The position numbers and the translations under genes are program-made. DNA of 64,000 bases from Nostoc linckia NIES-25 (lineage in GTDB: Bacteria > Cyanobacteriota > Cyanobacteriia > Cyanobacteriales > Nostocaceae): positions 3,264,534-3,328,533 of the forward strand of contig NZ_AP018222.1 of NCBI RefSeq assembly GCF_002368035.1, in the 5' to 3' direction. Under the pieces are notes generated by a model. The model was not told where the DNA came from, searched no databases, and was given only the letters and a program-made list of their open reading frames with translations. Of this stretch, positions 27,225 through 36,685 are shown one piece after another; positions within the stretch are counted from its first letter, which is position 1; every line of letters begins with the position of its first letter.

Positions 27225-27715
27225 TGGTAACTACCTTGCTCAACCTGATTGATTTTAGTGTTCCCCTCAAAGTTCCCATAAAAAATGAACTACAGTTCAA
27301 GTTGATGAAGATTTGATGAGAATTAAAAATTTAATTTGCCATTGGCATAATCAACTTGGGTTAACAGGAATTATCTCTCAACTAGTGATAGAAAATGATT
27401 GATTTATATTAATGAGATGAATCTATAAAAATCCGATTGATGGAACCACTGGCTAAGTTTAACCATTGAAACCAAAAACTATTAACATAATCTAGCCTCC
27501 ACGATGTAACGAGCGGCTTATCTGCTTGATTTTGACATCTCCTGGAGATGTTCAATTTATAGTTCGTTGAAGATTATCAAACAGGACTTACGCAATATGT
27601 GACTGAAAACCTTATTCAAGCGTGGCGGTAATTCATTGCGTAGCGGTAATTCATGAATTACCGCTACTTTCGTTTTCTTTTGCGTAAGTCCTGTCAAACT
27701 AAGTTTAGCTACTTC
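27225..27715. other. Intergenic region with a family C element
   Basis: Upstream sequence of the EAL/GGDEF gene followed by family C copy 2. No further gene or recognisable regulator site is seen. Confidence 0.6.
27583..27692. repeat. Family C element, copy 2 (110 bp)
   Basis: The ends are AGGACTTACGCAATATG and TTTTGCGTAAGTCCT. The inner 22-bp palindrome (arms GCGGTAATTCA / TGAATTACCGC) is intact. Part of the palindrome sequence is also duplicated just before it (GGCGGTAATTCATTGCG). Confidence 0.9.
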
Positions 27716-28057
27716 TTACCAGGCACGACTGAATCCATACCAAGCTGTCATGAAGTCAATTATTAACATACCGTTCATGATTGTTGCTATTAACAAAATT
27801 ACTGACGAAAGCCAATATTTTTTTAAAAATTTAATAATTATTAATCCTAGACCAATGGGAATCGAGAGCAAACTCCAACATAAAAATATTAAATATATTG
27901 TGGTGAATTCCCTAACTGGTCTGGTTAAAGATGATGTCAAAGACTCGCCAAATAATCTGATGAAAACATCTTCATGAAAGTATATAATTCCCAATATAAA
28001 AGTTGGAATACATAAAAACAAAAAAAATACCTCGATACTTTTGAGTATTTTCATCAA
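27716..28057 (-). CDS. Small integral-membrane protein, unknown
   Basis: This 113-residue product has three to four hydrophobic helices (about 9-28, 52-75, 84-103) separated by short charged loops. No family was recognised. It begins 8 bp downstream of the stop of the PEP-synthase-like gene on the same strand, so the two are probably co-transcribed. Codon use is AT-rich compared with neighbours. Confidence 0.55.
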   Translation of the reverse strand: MMKILKSIEVFFLFLCIPTFILGIIYFHEDVFIRLFGESLTSSLTRPVREFTTIYLIFLCWSLLSIPIGLGLIIIKFLKKYWLSSVILLIATIMNGMLIIDFMTAWYGFSRAW

Positions 28058-28065
28058 GATGCTTC

Positions 28066-30462
28066 TTATTTTAATTCACGTCGTGCTGCTGCTAAAATTA
28101 GGCGTTGTTCAGCACGTGCGATCGCCTGATATGTCCGCTCAATGGCTTCGGGTTCCACGGAAATAGAAGTTATCCCCCATTCCACTAAGCGATCGATAAT
28201 TTCTGGATAGAGTGCCGGTGCTTGACCGCAGATCGAACAGGGGATACCAGCACTTTTAGCCATCTGGATCAATTGAGCGATCGCACCCATAACTGCTGGA
28301 TGACGTTCGTTAAATACTTTTGCTAGCTGTCCTTGTTCGCGATCTACTCCTAGCAATAGTTGGGTCAGGTCATTTGTACCAATGGAAATTCCCGCTACGC
28401 CTGCTTTGACATATTCTGGCAATAAAAACAGCACGCTTGGCACTTCTGCCATCATCCACAATTCAAATTCTGCCACCTGTGTTAACAGAGCTTGCTCGAC
28501 TTTGCGACGACAAAACACGAATTCTTCCACAGTCCGAACAAAAGGTAGCAGCAAATGAATATTGCTGTAGCCAGATTGCTGTACGCTGGCTAAAGCTTTT
28601 AGTTCCAACTCAAACACAGTTGAATTTTGTAGATAGCTAAAGGTGCCGCGATCGCCTAACATCGATTGTGGAGAAGATTGTAAACTATCACTCAATGATG
28701 GTAAATCTGGCGATCGCCAATCTAAAGAACGATAAAAAACTGGTCTTGGTGCAAAAGCGCGAGCAAACTCCATAATCGCAAGAGACCAACGCTCTAACAA
28801 TTCTGCTTGACGCCCGCCTAAAATCCAACTATTGGGATGTTGCCCATCTAATATATTTAGTACCATCAATTCTGAGCGCAGCAATCCTACTCCGTCCGCA
28901 GGCAAGCTTTTTACTTGCTCTATCAAGCTTGACTGACTCAAGTTAACCAGCAGTTTGGTAGCAATCATAGGTAGATGGGGTGATGAGGTGGTGGGGTGAT
29001 GGGGGGGTAAGGCTATGGGAGTAGTTTCTCTCATCTCCCCATCTCCCGATACTTCTCTACGAGAGGCTGCGCCAACGGCTTCGCTCAGTACAAGTCTCCC
29101 TATCTCTCCCTCTCTGGCTTCTGTTTCGATCCGATAAACTTCTCCTCTGTCGCCATCAAGCAAAAGCCGTTCGCCAGTTTGAATTAAGCTTGTCGCTGAT
29201 GTCGCATTTACTACTGCTGCAATCCCTAATTCTCTGGCTAGAATTGCAGCATGGCTGGTTAATCCTCCGCGTTCAGTGATAATACCAGACACTTGTTGCA
29301 ATAATGGTAACCAATCAGGCGTAATTGTTGGAACTACTAAAATTACTCCTTTTGGGATTTGTTCGGGTTTTTGCTGAGAATCGATGGTCACTAAAGCATT
29401 TGCCACAGTCCGTCCGCCTGCGGCTGGCAGTCCCCTGATGAAGTATACGTCGGGGATTATGGATTGGGGGCTAGTAACTTGTGTTAAATAGAGCTTGCCA
29501 GATGTAGTTTGGCTAGCAATAGTCCATTTCAGTGTAAAGGTTTTACCTAGTTGAGTTACTAATTGAGTTCCCAGGGCAATTATTTGTTGTAAGTATTCTG
29601 GTTGTAAAGCGTACTGTTTTTGTTGGGCTTCTTGAAGTACGTAGGTAATCAGACAAGTTTTCTCTGGTGTTAGCACTGAGTCTGCCAGAGGTTGGGAAAT
29701 TTTAGAGGAACCATCATTAACATCGTAAGCCAGCATTTTATTGCCGAGCTGTTGCTCTAGGATAGCCCCAGTTTCATTTTGAATGTAGTAAACATCTGGC
29801 AATACTTCGCCCTGAGCGATCGCAATTCCTAATCCCCAAGTGGCTTCAATTTCCCATCCAGAGGAGTTGGCTTTGAGCAAGCCGCTGGCTATGGCATTTT
29901 CCACAGGTTGCACCAAAACTCCGAGATTAATGTGTTGCACATTAATTCCTGTGTGCTGCCAATACAGTAAACTTCTGGCACGAAATATTTGGCTCCAAGT
30001 ACGTTTTAATGCTGTGGCGATCGCGTCTTCTTGGCAATGGCAAAATACTGACTCCACTAACCCAGATATATTTTCCATAGTTTGAGTACTATCGGCTACT
30101 GACAAACTAGGTCGAAAAATCAAACAGCTAGTTTGCCATTGTCTAGCTGCTGTAAAAATTTTACTCACCCAATCCTGTGGTACAGTTGCAGTGAGAATTT
30201 CTTCGCGCAAACGGCCGGCTACCTGCTGAAGTTGACGCCAATTACTCACGTCTAGGTGTAATGAAGAATAAGGTAAATCAGCAACTAATGATTCTGAACT
30301 GTTGAGATTTTCTAGAAATTGCTGCAAAGCTTCTGCCGAAACCACAAAGCCAGGCACCACCGGATAGCCACGTTGGATAATTCTGCTTAAGTGAAACGCT
30401 TTGTCACCTACTTTGGCGCGGTCTTGTAGTTTAATTTGGTCTAGCCAGTAGAGTTTTTCCAC
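28066..30462 (-). CDS. PEP-synthase/PPDK-like protein with divergent ATP-grasp domain
   Basis: This 798-residue protein has the pyruvate, water dikinase order: ATP-grasp domain (1-350), phosphohistidine swivel domain with ERGGLTSHAAILARELG (catalytic His) around 395-410, and PEP-binding barrel with GVGLLRSELMVL, MLGDRGTFSY, GTNDLTQLLLGVDR and the catalytic Cys in CGQAPALYPE. The nucleotide domain is divergent: the usual VRSSATAED motif reads FRPSLSVADS. Family enzymes interconvert pyruvate and PEP, but this divergence makes the precise reaction uncertain. Residues about 449-498 between swivel and barrel read low-complexity sequence from a repeat tract (28971-29118). Confidence 0.82.
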   Translation of the reverse strand: MEKLYWLDQIKLQDRAKVGDKAFHLSRIIQRGYPVVPGFVVSAEALQQFLENLNSSESLVADLPYSSLHLDVSNWRQLQQVAGRLREEILTATVPQDWVSKIFTAARQWQTSCLIFRPSLSVADSTQTMENISGLVESVFCHCQEDAIATALKRTWSQIFRARSLLYWQHTGINVQHINLGVLVQPVENAIASGLLKANSSGWEIEATWGLGIAIAQGEVLPDVYYIQNETGAILEQQLGNKMLAYDVNDGSSKISQPLADSVLTPEKTCLITYVLQEAQQKQYALQPEYLQQIIALGTQLVTQLGKTFTLKWTIASQTTSGKLYLTQVTSPQSIIPDVYFIRGLPAAGGRTVANALVTIDSQQKPEQIPKGVILVVPTITPDWLPLLQQVSGIITERGGLTSHAAILARELGIAAVVNATSATSLIQTGERLLLDGDRGEVYRIETEAREGEIGRLVLSEAVGAASRREVSGDGEMRETTPIALPPHHPTTSSPHLPMIATKLLVNLSQSSLIEQVKSLPADGVGLLRSELMVLNILDGQHPNSWILGGRQAELLERWSLAIMEFARAFAPRPVFYRSLDWRSPDLPSLSDSLQSSPQSMLGDRGTFSYLQNSTVFELELKALASVQQSGYSNIHLLLPFVRTVEEFVFCRRKVEQALLTQVAEFELWMMAEVPSVLFLLPEYVKAGVAGISIGTNDLTQLLLGVDREQGQLAKVFNERHPAVMGAIAQLIQMAKSAGIPCSICGQAPALYPEIIDRLVEWGITSISVEPEAIERTYQAIARAEQRLILAAARRELK
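28971..29118. repeat. Repeat tract inside the PEP-synthase-like gene
   Basis: GGTAGATGGGGTGATGAGG and related G-rich sequence at one side are mirrored by CTCATCTCCCCATCTCCC. They are followed by ACTTCTCTACGAGAGGCTGC and GCCAACGGCTTCGCTCAG, a block related to other dispersed repeats in the window. The tract is a multiple of three in effect, leaving the frame open. Confidence 0.75.
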
Positions 30463-30782
30463 TCAATTTTTTAGTTGTCAGTTATCTATAAAGTAGCCAC
30501 AGCCATTCCTTATTTAAGAATGCAAACCTATATTTATTGGTCAAAATAATATTTTATTGAGAAATAATCCTCACAACAGTCTAAAATCGGATAACGCTTG
30601 AATCTCAACGCGATCGTATTCTGAAAATGTGCATTCTTGTGAAAAGCAGCCGACGGACGGCGCACTACTCGCTACAAATGAAAGAAACTATTTCTTTTTC
30701 CTCACTGCTTACTCCCCATGTTTCTTAAAAGATATATTACCAATTAACGTAGTAAATATATTTATCCATACCAGAACTAACC

Positions 30783-31241
30783 TTGCCAAACACTTACTAT
30801 CTTGCAACTAATGATTGGTTAAATATCAGCTTCCGGCTATGCATCGCATTGGTGATTGGAGGAATTATCGGCTGGGAACGCCAAATTAGGCACAAACCAG
30901 CTGGTTTAAGAACTCACATGCTGGTAACTTTGGGTTCAGCCTTATTTGCCATCATACCTCTGCAAACAGGTCAGCTACAGACGAGTCCCGATGCACTCAG
31001 CCGTGTGATTCAGGGAATTGCAACTGGCGTAGGATTTCTCGGTGCTGGAGAAATTGTGCGCCAATCTTCCCAGCCATCAGAGCAACTTGAAATCAAAGGA
31101 CTGACATCGGCAGCAGCTATTTGGGTTTCGGCTGGTTTAGGAATCGCTGCCGGCTGTGGTTTATGGCAGTTAGGATTAATCGGTGCTATCCTCACTTTCT
31201 TAATTCTCAAGCTTTTTAAAAAGTTGGAGAAACGCGATTAA
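30783..31241 (+). CDS. MgtC/SapB-family membrane protein
   Basis: This 152-residue protein has four or five hydrophobic helices and the family signature GGIIGWERQIRHKPAGLRTH followed by MLVTLGSALF. MgtC-like proteins are linked to magnesium homeostasis and, in some bacteria, modulation of ATP synthase. No in-frame ATG precedes the signature, so the TTG at 30783 is the probable start. Confidence 0.88.
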   Translation: MPNTYYLATNDWLNISFRLCIALVIGGIIGWERQIRHKPAGLRTHMLVTLGSALFAIIPLQTGQLQTSPDALSRVIQGIATGVGFLGAGEIVRQSSQPSEQLEIKGLTSAAAIWVSAGLGIAAGCGLWQLGLIGAILTFLILKLFKKLEKRD

Positions 31242-31282
31242 CACGATTAACGATTAGTTAGATAGTATTTTGAATTAAAAAT

Positions 31283-31960
31283 ATGCCTAGCAAAAATAGA
31301 GCCATTGAGCCTCCTAATTTACCTTCACCTGAAATTCTTAATCGGGGAATACCAGATAACCAATTATATGAATTAGAGAGCTATAAAAATGTATATTTAT
31401 CAAATTGCCAGCTTGAAGGAACTAGAGGAGTAGATTTTCAGTGTGCTTACTTTGATAACGTTAAAACTATAAATACATACTTTAAAAAGCTTTCTCTACA
31501 AGATATGAGAATTACTAAAAGTGATTTTGCTAATACTGAATGGGAAGAGGGTTCGCTTAATAAAGTCGAGTTTATTAACTGTAGATTGCTAGGATTTAAA
31601 ATAATCAAGTCCAGATTAAGAAATGTTATTTTTAAAGGCTGTCAAGGCCAGTTTGCACAGTTTAATTTTAGTAAGTTTGAACGTGTAATTTTTGACAATT
31701 GTATACTGGAAGATTCTACGTTTCTAGAAGCTTCTCTAACAAGTGTAAAATTTATAAATTGCCAAATGAATAATGTTATTCTTGCTGATGCTAAATTTAA
31801 AGACGCTGATTTTCGTGGTTCTAATATAGAAGGCTTACAAATTAATATAAGTCAGATGAAAGGTGTAATTTTAGATTTATTTCAAGCTGCTTATATTCTT
31901 CAAAGGTATGCAAATGTAATAGTTAAACCCGTTGATGAAGAAACAGCGGATAATGCATAA
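31283..31960 (+). CDS. Divergent pentapeptide-repeat protein
   Basis: This 225-residue protein has five-residue periodicity from about 50 to 200: NCQLEG, VDFQCAYFDNV, SDFANTEW, VEFINCRL, VIFKGCQG, VIFDNCILEDSTF, VKFINCQM, ADFRGSNIEG. The centre of each repeat is mostly F or L, as in right-handed quadrilateral beta-helix proteins, but the A(D/N)LXX consensus is loose. The function is unknown. It follows mgtC by 41 bp on the same strand. Confidence 0.8.
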   Translation: MPSKNRAIEPPNLPSPEILNRGIPDNQLYELESYKNVYLSNCQLEGTRGVDFQCAYFDNVKTINTYFKKLSLQDMRITKSDFANTEWEEGSLNKVEFINCRLLGFKIIKSRLRNVIFKGCQGQFAQFNFSKFERVIFDNCILEDSTFLEASLTSVKFINCQMNNVILADAKFKDADFRGSNIEGLQINISQMKGVILDLFQAAYILQRYANVIVKPVDEETADNA

Positions 31961-31977
31961 AAATAACAGTTAGCTTC

Positions 31978-32069
31978 AGGACTTACGCAAGATGTGACCA
32001 AAAGCCTTATTCTTGCGTAGCGGTAATTCATGAATTACCGCTACTTTCGTTATATTTTGCGTAAGTCCT
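31978..32069. repeat. Family C element, copy 3 (92 bp)
   Basis: The ends are AGGACTTACGCAAGATG and TTTTGCGTAAGTCCT, and the inner 22-bp palindrome is intact. It differs from copy 2 mainly by lacking the extra duplicated GGCGGTAATTCAT block. Confidence 0.9.
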
Positions 32070-32114
32070 AAGCTTGCGAAAATGTCTTGAATTTTTCATT
32101 TAAAATTTTAAATT

Positions 32115-33230
32115 TTAAATTGTTAACTCTCCTGCCTTCACAAAAAGAATTTGTGAAGATTTCAACCATTGTGAATCAAAAGAACCTAAATGAGTAGTAG
32201 TAATCAATGTTTGAAAGCGGTCTTGAATAGCATCAAGTAATTGATTTTGACGGGATAAATCTAGTTCGGCTAGGACATCATCAAGTAATAGCAATGGTGG
32301 TTCTTTGACAACTTCTTCAATTAATTGTAGTTCTGCTAATTTTAAGGCTAGAACGAGCGTTCTTTGTTGGCCTTGAGAACCGTATTGACGAGCTGGTGTC
32401 TGGTTAATGGTTAATTCTACTTCGTCGCGATGGGGGCCTACAAGTGTAGTGCCTTGGTGCAGTTCAGCTAGGGTTCGCTGTTGAATTTTTGCTAAAAAAG
32501 CTTGCTGGACTTGTTCTGGTTGGTTGTCTTCTAAAGGAATATTAGGTGCGTACTTGATTTCTAAAATTTCTGTACTGCCGCTAATGCTAGCGTGCCAAGC
32601 AGTAGCAATGCGAGCTAATCGCTGTATGGCGCGATCGCGCCGTCTAATTACCCGTGTGCCTGCGGTAGCTAACTGTGCATCCCACAAAGCCAGTTCTGAA
32701 TGTAGAGACGTTGTATGCAACGTCTCATTGTTTTTCAAAAAGGCATTGCGCTGGCGTAAAACATGGTTATACTGCTGCAAAATGTAAGCATAAACTGGTT
32801 CGAGTTGAATCAAAAGTGTATCTAACCAATTGCGGCGACCTTCGGGGCCGCCGCGTACTAGTTCTAAATCCAGGCTAGAAAATTGGACTGCATTGAGAAC
32901 GCCGAGAAAATCCATGTGACGGCGTACAGATTCGCCATTGAGAGCAACACTACGGCGACCATTGCGGCGGAGAGTTAAAGTCAGATCGCTGCTGCCTGTT
33001 TGCCGCTCAAGATGAGCATTAATTTGGGCTATGGTTTCTCCTTCTTTAACTAAATCGCGATCGCGTGCCATGCGGTGCGATCGCAATGTCGCCAATAACT
33101 CCACCGCCTCTAACAAATTCGACTTTCCCTGAGCATTATTACCTACCAAAATTGTTTTGGCAGCACTAAACTCAACCTTCTGGTCTTGATAATTCCGAAA
33201 TTGTCTCAGCTGTAGAGTTTTCAGGTACAT
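32115..33230 (-). CDS. recF: DNA replication and repair protein RecF
   Basis: From the ATG at 33230 (MYLKTLQLRQFRNYQ) the protein has 371 residues. An upstream in-frame ATG at 33275 only reads low-complexity intergenic repeats. Walker A is GNNAQGKSN (30-38). The SMC-like signature lies in RQYGSQGQQRTLVLALKLAE, and Walker B in PLLLLDDVLAELD. RecF loads RecA at gapped DNA with RecO and RecR. Residues about 167-178 (NNETLHTTSLHS) are encoded by a short palindromic repeat, described separately, in a helical region that is usually compact. Confidence 0.95.
   Translation of the reverse strand: MYLKTLQLRQFRNYQDQKVEFSAAKTILVGNNAQGKSNLLEAVELLATLRSHRMARDRDLVKEGETIAQINAHLERQTGSSDLTLTLRRNGRRSVALNGESVRRHMDFLGVLNAVQFSSLDLELVRGGPEGRRNWLDTLLIQLEPVYAYILQQYNHVLRQRNAFLKNNETLHTTSLHSELALWDAQLATAGTRVIRRRDRAIQRLARIATAWHASISGSTEILEIKYAPNIPLEDNQPEQVQQAFLAKIQQRTLAELHQGTTLVGPHRDEVELTINQTPARQYGSQGQQRTLVLALKLAELQLIEEVVKEPPLLLLDDVLAELDLSRQNQLLDAIQDRFQTLITTTHLGSFDSQWLKSSQILFVKAGELTI
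32701..32730. repeat. Short palindromic repeat inside recF
   Basis: Arms GAGACGTTG and CAACGTCTC (32705-32726) flank a four-base centre. The palindrome reads as ETLHTTSL in the recF frame. Its GAGACG/CGTCTC ends resemble other dispersed palindromes in cyanobacteria. Confidence 0.8.
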
Positions 33231-33380
33231 AGTGGGGATTGGGGACTGGGGACTGGGGATTGGGGGAGGTGGCAACGCCTTGGGGAAAGGTAAAAGGGAA
33301 AAGGTAAAAGCAGGGATCTTTCTTTTCCCCTTTGCCCCTTGCCCTTTGCCCCTTGCCCTTTGCCCCTTGCCCCATGCCCA
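33231..33380. repeat. Low-complexity GGGGATTGGGGACT / CCCCTTGCCCTTTG tracts
   Basis: The gap between the P-type ATPase gene and recF consists of two blocks of short direct repeats, one on GGGGACTG units and one on CCCCTTGCCCTTTG units. They form an imperfect large inverted repeat. No gene is seen. Confidence 0.7.
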
Positions 33381-36239
33381 TCACACAGCCTTCTTGCCCA
33401 TAACACGTAAGAATATCTTCTCCAGTTCAATCCAGACAAACATTAAAGCACTGAAGCCAATACAAACTCCCAATTCTTGCAGATTTAGGTAGTGAGTGCC
33501 AAAGAAGTCGCGCAGGGGTGGGACGTAAACTAGCATTAACTGTAAAATCGTGGTTACGACTACAGCCCCTAGTACAAATATATTAGAAAAAGGATTCATT
33601 TCGATGGTAAGCCGATTGTTGGAGCGAATGGCGATCGCATGACCCATTTGGGCGATACACAACGTAGTAAATACCATCGTCTTCCACCGTTCTTTACTTA
33701 ACCCCTGACCATAAACAGCGTTGGAATGTTGATAAGCCCACCACATCAAAGCAATGGTAATAATGGCAAATATTATACCAATGCGAATCATGTAAGAACC
33801 CAATCCTCTGGCAAAAATGCTTTCGCGGGGACTAAAAGGCGGGCGTTTCATGACATCGGGTTCTGGGGGTTCCACAGCCAATGCCAAGGCTGGCAAACCA
33901 TCTGTTACCAAGTTCATCCACAGAATTTGCAAGGGGGTCAGGGGAACGCCTCCCAAACCGATTAAGGGGGCGGCAGCAATTGTCAGAACTTCGCCAATGT
34001 TACTGCCCAGGATGTATTTAATAAAGCGGCGAATATTGGTGTAAACCACTCTACCTTCCTTGGTAGCGGTGACAATGGTGGCGAAGTTGTCATCAAGTAA
34101 CACCATATCGCTGGCTTCTTTACTTACATCTGTGCCAGTAATGCCCATTGCAATACCGATATCGGCTTGTTTGAGGGCTGGGGCATCGTTGACACCATCA
34201 CCAGTCATGGCCACAAATCTGCCTCGGCGTTGCAGTGCTTGGACAATTCGCAGTTTGTGTTCTGGGGCAACCCTGGCATAGATGCTGACCAAATCAACGT
34301 TTTGCTCTAGTTCTTGGTCGCTCATCCGTTGCAATTCTTGACCTGTGAGCAATCGGTCATCTTCTTTGGCAATTCCCAAATCCGTGGCGATGGCTCGTGC
34401 TGTTAACTGGTGGTCGCCAGTAATCATGACTGGGCGAATTCCTGCTTCTCGGCACTCTTGCACCGCTGCCCTGACTTCTGGACGTGGCGCATCTAGCATT
34501 CCCACTAATCCCAGCCAAACCAAATTTTGTTCTGATGTTTCGTCTGAACCTTCTGGGGGAATTTCGGCGAGGGGTTTGTAGGCAAAACCTAGTACGCGCA
34601 AACCTTTACTTGCCATTTTGTCGTTTTCTGCCAGAATTTTCTGACGTTGTTCTTCATTCAACGGTGTTGAGCGATCGCCTAAATAAATCTGAGTGGAACG
34701 TCCTAAGATTAATTCTGGCGAACCTTTGGTAAACATTAAGTAAGATTCAGATTGTAAGAAGTTGGCGATGGCTGGGTCAACAGCATTCAAAGACCCTTCA
34801 CCTGTGGCGACTTCCTGCACCTGAGAAATTACGCTCATCCGCTTGCGTTCGGAGGAGAAAGGAAACTCTCCAACGCGGGGTAACTTACTATTCCATTGTT
34901 CTTTTTCGATTCCTGCTTTCCCCGCCAAGGTGACTAATGCCCCTTCTGTGGGATCTCCCAAAATCGCCCATTCGCCTTTTTCTTTTTGCAATACTGAATC
35001 ATTACAAACAGCACAGGCTACTGACAAAGCTGAGATTTCTGGCGATTCCTCTAAAGAAATTTTTCGCTCGTTTAAGAGAAAATCTCCTGTAGGAGCATAA
35101 CCTTGTCCGGTGACGCCAAAAGTTTTGTTATTAGCGAACACCGATTGCACCACCATTTTGTTTTGAGTCAGCGTGCCAGTTTTATCAGAACAGATGGTGG
35201 TTACAGAACCTAATGTTTCCACTGCTGGCAGTTTGCGGATCAAAGCATTCTGGCGCACCATTCGCTGAGTTCCCAAGGCCAAAGTGACGGTAATTACAGC
35301 GGGCAGACCTTCTGGAACGACGGCAACCGCCATACTCAAGGAGACTTCCAAAAGCTCTTGGATATTGCTAAAACCTCTGGCTTGGATGACGCCGCCAATC
35401 ACAACAATTGCCACGAGAATCAAAGAACCCGTAACTAGGACATTACCCAGTTGAGTCATCCGTTGTTGTAAAGGCGTAGGTTCGCTTTCCACCGACTGCA
35501 ACATGGCGGCAATTTTGCCTAGTTCCGTTGTCATGGCAGTGTTAGTTACCAGAACCTTTGCCCGTCCTTGGACAACTTCAGTTCCTTGGAATACCGAATT
35601 AATGCGATCGCCTAAATCTGTTTCTTCAGGTAAATTTATTGTTGCCTGTTTATTGACAGCTTCAGCTTCACCAGTCAGTGCCGATTCTCGCACTTGTAAA
35701 TTCGACTGTTCGATCAACCGTCCATCTGCGGCTATCTGCATCCCAGCTTCCAGCAGCATCACATCTCCTGGGACTAGTTCCTTAGCTGCTACCTCCACCA
35801 ATCTACCGTCGCGGATGACTCGTACTAAAGGAGAGGTGAGTTTTTTCAAGGCTGCTAGGGCTTTTTCCGCACGGCTTTCTTGAACGTAGCCGAGTATGCC
35901 ATTGAGAATAACAATTGCCAGGATAGCGATGGTATCTTTAAATGGGACTTCACCGGATTTTGTCCCAGATTGCAAAGCTATAAGGTCTAAAACCCCAGAA
36001 ATCAGAGCTACGCCAATCAGCATCAACAACATAATGTTCTTGAACTGATCTAGCAAAATTTCCCAAGCACTGCGGCCGGCTTGTTCTTCAAGCTCGTTGG
36101 GCCCGTATTTTTGCAACCTTTGTTGAACATCTTCGGGTGTTAAGCCACTGTCTGCGTTACTATCAAGCAGGTCTAGCGCTTTATCAACTTCTAAACTATG
36201 CCAAACGGCGGCACCTTCAGGCAGAGAATTAGCAGACAT
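33381..36239 (-). CDS. Ca2+-type P-type ATPase (PacL-like)
   Basis: From the ATG at 36239 the product has 952 residues with full P2-type architecture. Visible are an N-terminal cation-ATPase domain ([13 protein letters not shown]), actuator loop [11 protein letters not shown], membrane helix 4 motif [12 protein letters not shown], phosphorylation site [12 protein letters not shown], nucleotide region KGSPELIL, hinge [21 protein letters not shown] and a C-terminal membrane domain of six helices. PEGLP and the overall match favour calcium export of the PacL/SERCA type. A GTG four codons upstream is an alternative start. It is divergent from the transglutaminase-like gene. Confidence 0.9.
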   Translation of the reverse strand: MSANSLPEGAAVWHSLEVDKALDLLDSNADSGLTPEDVQQRLQKYGPNELEEQAGRSAWEILLDQFKNIMLLMLIGVALISGVLDLIALQSGTKSGEVPFKDTIAILAIVILNGILGYVQESRAEKALAALKKLTSPLVRVIRDGRLVEVAAKELVPGDVMLLEAGMQIAADGRLIEQSNLQVRESALTGEAEAVNKQATINLPEETDLGDRINSVFQGTEVVQGRAKVLVTNTAMTTELGKIAAMLQSVESEPTPLQQRMTQLGNVLVTGSLILVAIVVIGGVIQARGFSNIQELLEVSLSMAVAVVPEGLPAVITVTLALGTQRMVRQNALIRKLPAVETLGSVTTICSDKTGTLTQNKMVVQSVFANNKTFGVTGQGYAPTGDFLLNERKISLEESPEISALSVACAVCNDSVLQKEKGEWAILGDPTEGALVTLAGKAGIEKEQWNSKLPRVGEFPFSSERKRMSVISQVQEVATGEGSLNAVDPAIANFLQSESYLMFTKGSPELILGRSTQIYLGDRSTPLNEEQRQKILAENDKMASKGLRVLGFAYKPLAEIPPEGSDETSEQNLVWLGLVGMLDAPRPEVRAAVQECREAGIRPVMITGDHQLTARAIATDLGIAKEDDRLLTGQELQRMSDQELEQNVDLVSIYARVAPEHKLRIVQALQRRGRFVAMTGDGVNDAPALKQADIGIAMGITGTDVSKEASDMVLLDDNFATIVTATKEGRVVYTNIRRFIKYILGSNIGEVLTIAAAPLIGLGGVPLTPLQILWMNLVTDGLPALALAVEPPEPDVMKRPPFSPRESIFARGLGSYMIRIGIIFAIITIALMWWAYQHSNAVYGQGLSKERWKTMVFTTLCIAQMGHAIAIRSNNRLTIEMNPFSNIFVLGAVVVTTILQLMLVYVPPLRDFFGTHYLNLQELGVCIGFSALMFVWIELEKIFLRVMGKKAV

Positions 36240-36685
36240 CGTGTAAGTCACAGGAAATGGTTACAAAATTCGATCATAATCATAATTTAATGATGACTGG
36301 AAAACCATCTCCTAAAGTTACATTAAAGCAATACTAAATCTTATGAGTGTAGAGGCCATGCTTTTGATTTACAAATTTCTCTTCCGTTGACATATATGTG
36401 ACATAAATGTGTTATTTCTTACGAAAGAGTTTTTTGAAACACATTGTACTGATAATTGTAAGTAACAGAAGCCTGAAGTTTTGCTGGCTAGGATATGCCA
36501 CAATAAATTTTAGGCTGCTGTCGCTTGAAGTTGCATCCAGTTTTTAGCCAGGATGCATGGCACAATCGCATTTCTGGATTTTAAATTTTGGGTCAAGTTG
36601 CCAGCCGGGTTTGGCTTTGTAGCAAACTTTTCCAAACAAATTTGGAATTGCTGAAACGTGCTAAACCATTTAATAAATATTTAAT
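36240..36685. other. Divergent intergenic region
   Basis: It separates the ATPase and the transglutaminase-like gene. It is AT-rich; no repeat, terminator or known operator was identified. Confidence 0.5.
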
